Source: Leucaena leucocephala (taxonomy: Eukaryota; Streptophyta; Magnoliopsida; Fabales; Fabaceae). From it: a stretch of 64,000 bases of DNA. Of the stretch, positions 60,291-64,000 are shown in pieces. The number at the start of each line of letters is the position of its first letter. The stretch's first letter is position 1. The notes beneath the pieces were generated by a model that saw nothing but the letters and a program-made list of their open reading frames with translations, had not been told where the DNA came from and searched no databases. The DNA lies in the NCBI GenBank assembly GCA_037074615.1, contig CM073534.1, positions 8,490,861 through 8,554,860 of the forward strand, given 5' to 3'. The position numbers and the translations under genes are program-made.

Positions 60291-60775
60291 GGGGCTTGTT
60301 TTGATGAGTTTTTGGAAAATGACTTATGAAAAAAAGATTTTTAGACAACTTTTAAAAAAGGGATTATGGAGAAGAGTTTATGGAAAACAATTAGTTCTGA
60401 ATAAATGAGTATTTAGATAGTTATTACCAAAAAGACTTTTGTTATTGTCAAATTACTAAAAAGAGTATGATTTTATTAAAAATAAGAAAAATGAGAGAGG
60501 AGAAAAGGTGAAAAAAGAGAGGAGAGAGGAGAAATGGTGGAAAACATCCAAGATAAAGAGAGAGGAGAGAGGAAAGTAGGTGAAAAAAGAGAGAGGAAAT
60601 AGGAGAGGGTGTGAGAAAAAATAGGGGTAAAATAATAATTGGATAGTTCATAAGCTATTCTCAGTAGCTTATGCAAAACTTTAGTTTTAAACCATAGTTT
60701 TGTCCAAAACCCTTTTGGACAAATATGACTGTTTGTTTTGAAATTTCTCTAAACTAAAATTTAGGTCAAAAGGCC
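60291..60775. mobile_element. Tourist-like MITE (MITE-2), copy 2
   Basis: Same site and orientation as 12623-13122, hence inserted before the segmental duplication. Confidence 0.6.
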
Positions 60776-61489
60776 ATTTAAAACAAAGATTTTGCCTTTA
60801 TCTAAATAGGCATGAGATTTGCAAGCAAAAAAGTCCTTCTAGCAGAATCCCCAAGGCAATTGGCATCCAAATTTACCAATAGGAACATCTACTTTATCAA
60901 TATATACAATGTATGGGAAGCCCCACTACTTACAAATCAGGAACAATATGACTCATTTTTTATACCCTATGTAATTCATGACAACAACACCAATTTAAAG
61001 ATTAGCCTTTTCAAAAAGACCAAAGATTAGCATCTATATTTTTCATCCATTTAAGTCTTCATGTATTACCTACCAGCAGAACACTGACACATTAACAGTC
61101 TTAAGTTACTAAAACAGAAATTAAATCGCCAGAGACTAAATATTAAAAAAAAGGTCTAAAACAAGGGGAAGGGTGGGGAACATGCATATGAAAACTAAAA
61201 TCTAACTAAGGAAATTCAAAACACCAAATATTAAAAATATTAATCAAATTAATTTCATCCAAAAAGGAATAAAATAAAGAAAAAAATGATACTGGGGAAA
61301 ACGAAATAGCTGATGCATATATCACAATGTGCCAACACATACCTCTTTTTCACAATGGACATCTCTCTTTTAATCTGTAATAGCATTGAAGTTACAATAG
61401 TTAAGATGAAGAGCAGACTCAAATTCAATACAGAAAATTTCAAAAACAAAAAGAAAAACAAAAGAAAACAAATATGATTACAATGCTTG

Positions 61490-61831
61490 TAGAGCAGAAA
61501 CTGATCGTCTTTCACCTTGCTTGAACATTTCATTCAACTACAAGGGAAAAAGTTCCATTTCCTACCTGAAAGTTTAAAGGCAAAGATTAAACCATAGAAA
61601 ATCAGAAATGAGAGAAGATGTAGCAAACAACAAAATATAAAACTTCTTTCCAGTTACCATTATCTTATTTTCGGCCAATAGAGGAAGATTATAGCTGCAT
61701 ATTTTCACATTGGTATTGTTATCCAGCAGAATATCTGTTATCATCAAATTATTTTCAATTGAAACAAAAGAAAATAGCATTTTCAATTGAATGAGAGAGG
61801 AGAATGTGCACTTGCATGAAAGATTTTCCAA
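61490..61831 (-). pseudogene. kinase-like gene fragment (inactive LRR receptor-kinase type), copy 2
   Basis: The minus strand repeats the ENNLMITDILLDNN and SYNLPLLAEN motifs. Here the 92-bp intron 61566-61657 has both GT donor (GTAACTGG) and CTTTCAG acceptor, so the exon can be joined in principle. The following exon again stops early. The region 61800-62100 upstream on minus matches the left copy but holds about 76 extra bases. Confidence 0.5.
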
Positions 61832-62112
61832 TTTTTATGAAGAGAATTATTTTTTAATCGAAGGATCAGAAAAAAAAAATGGGTCCTGGCCTCTTGCCGG
61901 AATGATTTGGAAGATCGTAGTTGCTTTAGTAGGGCCGGTTGATTCCAGCTATTCTGTTGATGAAGAAAGACACGGTTGAGTCAGTCGAAGAAATAATACA
62001 CTTCAGAGAAGAGAAAGGTGGCATTCGTCAGCGTAGGAAGGCCCACCGAGCGAAGCTCTTTTAGGAAAAGGCTATAAAACTCAGATTTTCTAATGGAAGG
62101 GTATTTACTCAC

Positions 62113-62363
62113 CTATTCGATGGCAGAGAACAGTCAATTAGACAGATCGACGTAGCTGGCGTTGCGGAGGTGGTCACGGCGTCGATGGTGGATCGCAGAA
62201 GGCGAAGTACAGGAATGGATGAGGGTGGGAGAGTGTGTGTGGGGCGAGGAGAGAAAGTCGAGAGATCGATGAATGGGTTTGAGAGACTTAGGAGCGTGAA
62301 AGAAAAGCCAATGGGTATTGAAATTTGAAATTGGGGGGTGCTCTCAGACCCCTCGTCTTCCAT
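62113..62363 (-). pseudogene. first-exon-like segment with a strong 5' splice site, copy 2
   Basis: GTGAGTAAAT donor (intron from 62112) after an AATAG exon end. The 84-codon frame from 62363 (minus) shares QFQISIPIGFSFTLLSLSNPF with the left copy but diverges after an indel. That indel pattern argues for a non-coding (5' UTR) exon rather than a conserved protein. Confidence 0.4.
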
Positions 62364-62622
62364 TTTGTTTCCTTTGGCCTAACCGACTCAAAGAAGAAAG
62401 CTGAAGCGTGAAAGAAAAGCCAAAGAGAACGCAACGGTCATTAGAGTTCGGCTTCCTGGGGGTGAATTTGACCGCGGTTAGTGATTCACATTAATTTGTT
62501 TTTCCATTTTAATGAAGATTTTAGGCATTGAGATATATTTAAAAGATTAAAAAAAATACCTCGTCCTCGTGGCCGATAAATTTATAAGGTTAAAAAATAC
62601 CTCACCCTCATAACTTGATTAA

Positions 62623-63085
62623 GTGCGTGTTTAGCTATTTAATTTTAAAAAAAATTAGGTAAGATTTTAATTTAATTTTTTTCAATAAATAATTATTTTT
62701 ATTCAGAAGTGATTTTGACTAAAATTATAATTTAAAACTATAGTTTTAAATAAACTATTAAAAATAGTTTTTGGAACAGTAAAATAGCTTATAAACTATT
62801 CAATTACTATCTTACCCCTATTTTTTTTATATCATCCCTCATCTTTTTTCTTCACCCTATATCCTCTCTCATCTCTCTTCTCTACACTCTCTTATCTCTC
62901 CTATTTTTAATCAAATCATACACTTTTTAATAATTTACCAATATGAAAAGTGATTCTACTACTAATTATCTAAATATCTCTATTTTTAAAATATATTCTT
63001 CTCAAAATCTATTTTTTCTAAAATTTATTCTCTAAAATTTATTCTTTTTAAAATTTATTTTTTTAAATGTTAATCTAAATATGTC
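62623..63085. mobile_element. Tourist-like MITE (MITE-2), copy 3, inverted
   Basis: Ends gtgcgtgtttagctatttaatttt and, reversed, gacatatttagattaacattt; TAA on both sides (62620-62622, 63086-63088). The core is the reverse complement of 12623-13122. The left duplication lacks it near 14850. Confidence 0.65.
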
Positions 63086-63088
63086 TAA

Positions 63089-64000
63089 AAATTTATAAAA
63101 TTGTAAGACTAAATTTAAATTTTAATATTTTAACTAAATTTAATTAGATTCTCCCATTAACTTTGTCCTGATAGTCATTAATAAATATAATATTTTATTA
63201 AGAAATTATCAATCATCATTATCAATATATGTGATGCATGTTATTTAGTGACTACTTATCATCTTCTCTCTCCACCAAACTATTCTACCTAATATATCTT
63301 CTTTACTTTTACTCCCTTGGCTTATTTTCATATTTTAATGTAAAATTCTCTTTTTACATAATTATTTTGCCTAATAATTTTTCTAACCCTTATTCCCTAT
63401 TTTATTTTTATTGCTTATTTTCAATTTTTAAATTTATATTTATATTTATTTAGCTTTTGACTATGTACTAAAAATCTTATAGAATTATATTTTATATTAA
63501 CAGATATTTATTTAAGTTATAACTTTTTTCTAGAGTCATGTGTTTAGATTTCTTTTAATATTTTAAGAGAGGGTGGATAATGATAATATATGTCACTACG
63601 ATCCTGCATGACAAATAGTTTTGGTATGGAAAAAAATATATAAACAGTTTTTTTATTGGAGAATTTTAAATTTTGGTATTATAAATACAATACTATATCA
63701 TATTAATATATTTTTTATGTCATATAATTTTCTTTTTTTAAGTTGTGTTTAGGTTTCTTATTAATATTGGGGGTGGGGGAGTTATTCATTATATAGAAAT
63801 TAAATAAAATCCAATTCTTTAATTAGACAAATATTTTTACATTTAAATAACTTATAGGATAAGTAGCAATATTTATTGTCACATAATTATCACAATGTTT
63901 ATGCTCAATATGATATTTTATAAAGCAACTTCTGCCGATGTAAACATATATAATGCTAGAATTTATCACATAATTGTCACATATATGTAATGTTTCCATA
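63089..64000. other. module H upstream sequence, right copy; no gene seen
   Basis: Matches 14860-15543 from about 63290 on; similarity ends at about 63922. AT-rich. Confidence 0.5.

Larger units (their letters stand above)
44830..63922. repeat. segmental duplication, right copy
   Basis: Direct copy of 1-15543. Private to this copy: element 6, the SINE and one Tourist-like MITE. Similarity ends at about 63922. Confidence 0.85.

Noticed and set aside
1..64000. An intact novel defence or biosynthetic gene system
   Set aside because: No intact multi-gene unit exists; all long frames belong to decayed retroelements, a viral fossil or short exon fragments.

Overview
The window is nuclear DNA of a flowering plant (species not determinable by eye). 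It is AT-rich, dominated by decayed Ty1/copia LTR retrotransposons primed by initiator tRNA-Met (TGGTATCAGAGC), and also holds MITEs, a tRNA-derived SINE, an endogenous pararetrovirus and exon-like fragments of plant genes. I find no intact protein-coding gene, no tRNA or rRNA gene, no CRISPR and no prokaryotic feature. Every retroelement is broken by stops, frameshifts or lost catalytic residues.

Layout. 1-4060: copia element 1 (minus strand, runs off the left edge, one LTR at 3764-4060). 4061-15543: blocks of a recurring repeat family, named here modules A (about 940 bp, starts tgttagtaataatgcatac), B (holds a 244-bp foldback MITE), C and D (minus-strand exon-like pieces), E (AT-rich, tandem), F, G and H (minus-strand kinase-like and first-exon-like pieces). 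15544-20079: AT-rich non-coding DNA with MITE-like inverted repeats. 20080-23130: a small repeat, then a rearranged endogenous caulimovirid with two head-to-head polymerase fragments. 23131-25270: unassigned, with a TATA-containing stretch near 24.77 kb. 25270-33539: modules E, F, B/C, mini copia element 5 (28511-29823), D, E, G and a tandem array of module A. 33540-42465: copia element 3 (TSD CTACT), with copia element 4 (36183-40283) nested inside it. 42466-43977: the A array continues. 43978-49285: copia element 2 (minus strand, two LTRs, TSD GTTAG). 49286-63922: a second full set of modules parallel to 4061-15543, with extra insertions: 5'-half copia element 6 (53328 to about 55846), a SINE (56838-57025) and a Tourist-like MITE (62623-63085).

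History. Elements 1 and 2 sit at the same site of the same host repeat, about 45.2 kb apart, and the flanks stay collinear for more than 11 kb. One insertion was therefore copied by a large segmental duplication. Later insertions (elements 3, 4, 5 and 6, the SINE, one Tourist MITE) lie in only one copy, which gives a relative order of events. The parts do not form a working pathway. The main interest is the structural history: nested and duplicated insertions, an inverted pararetrovirus, in-element tandem duplications, and exon-like fragments whose reading frames or splice sites differ between copies. I found no convincing new functional system.
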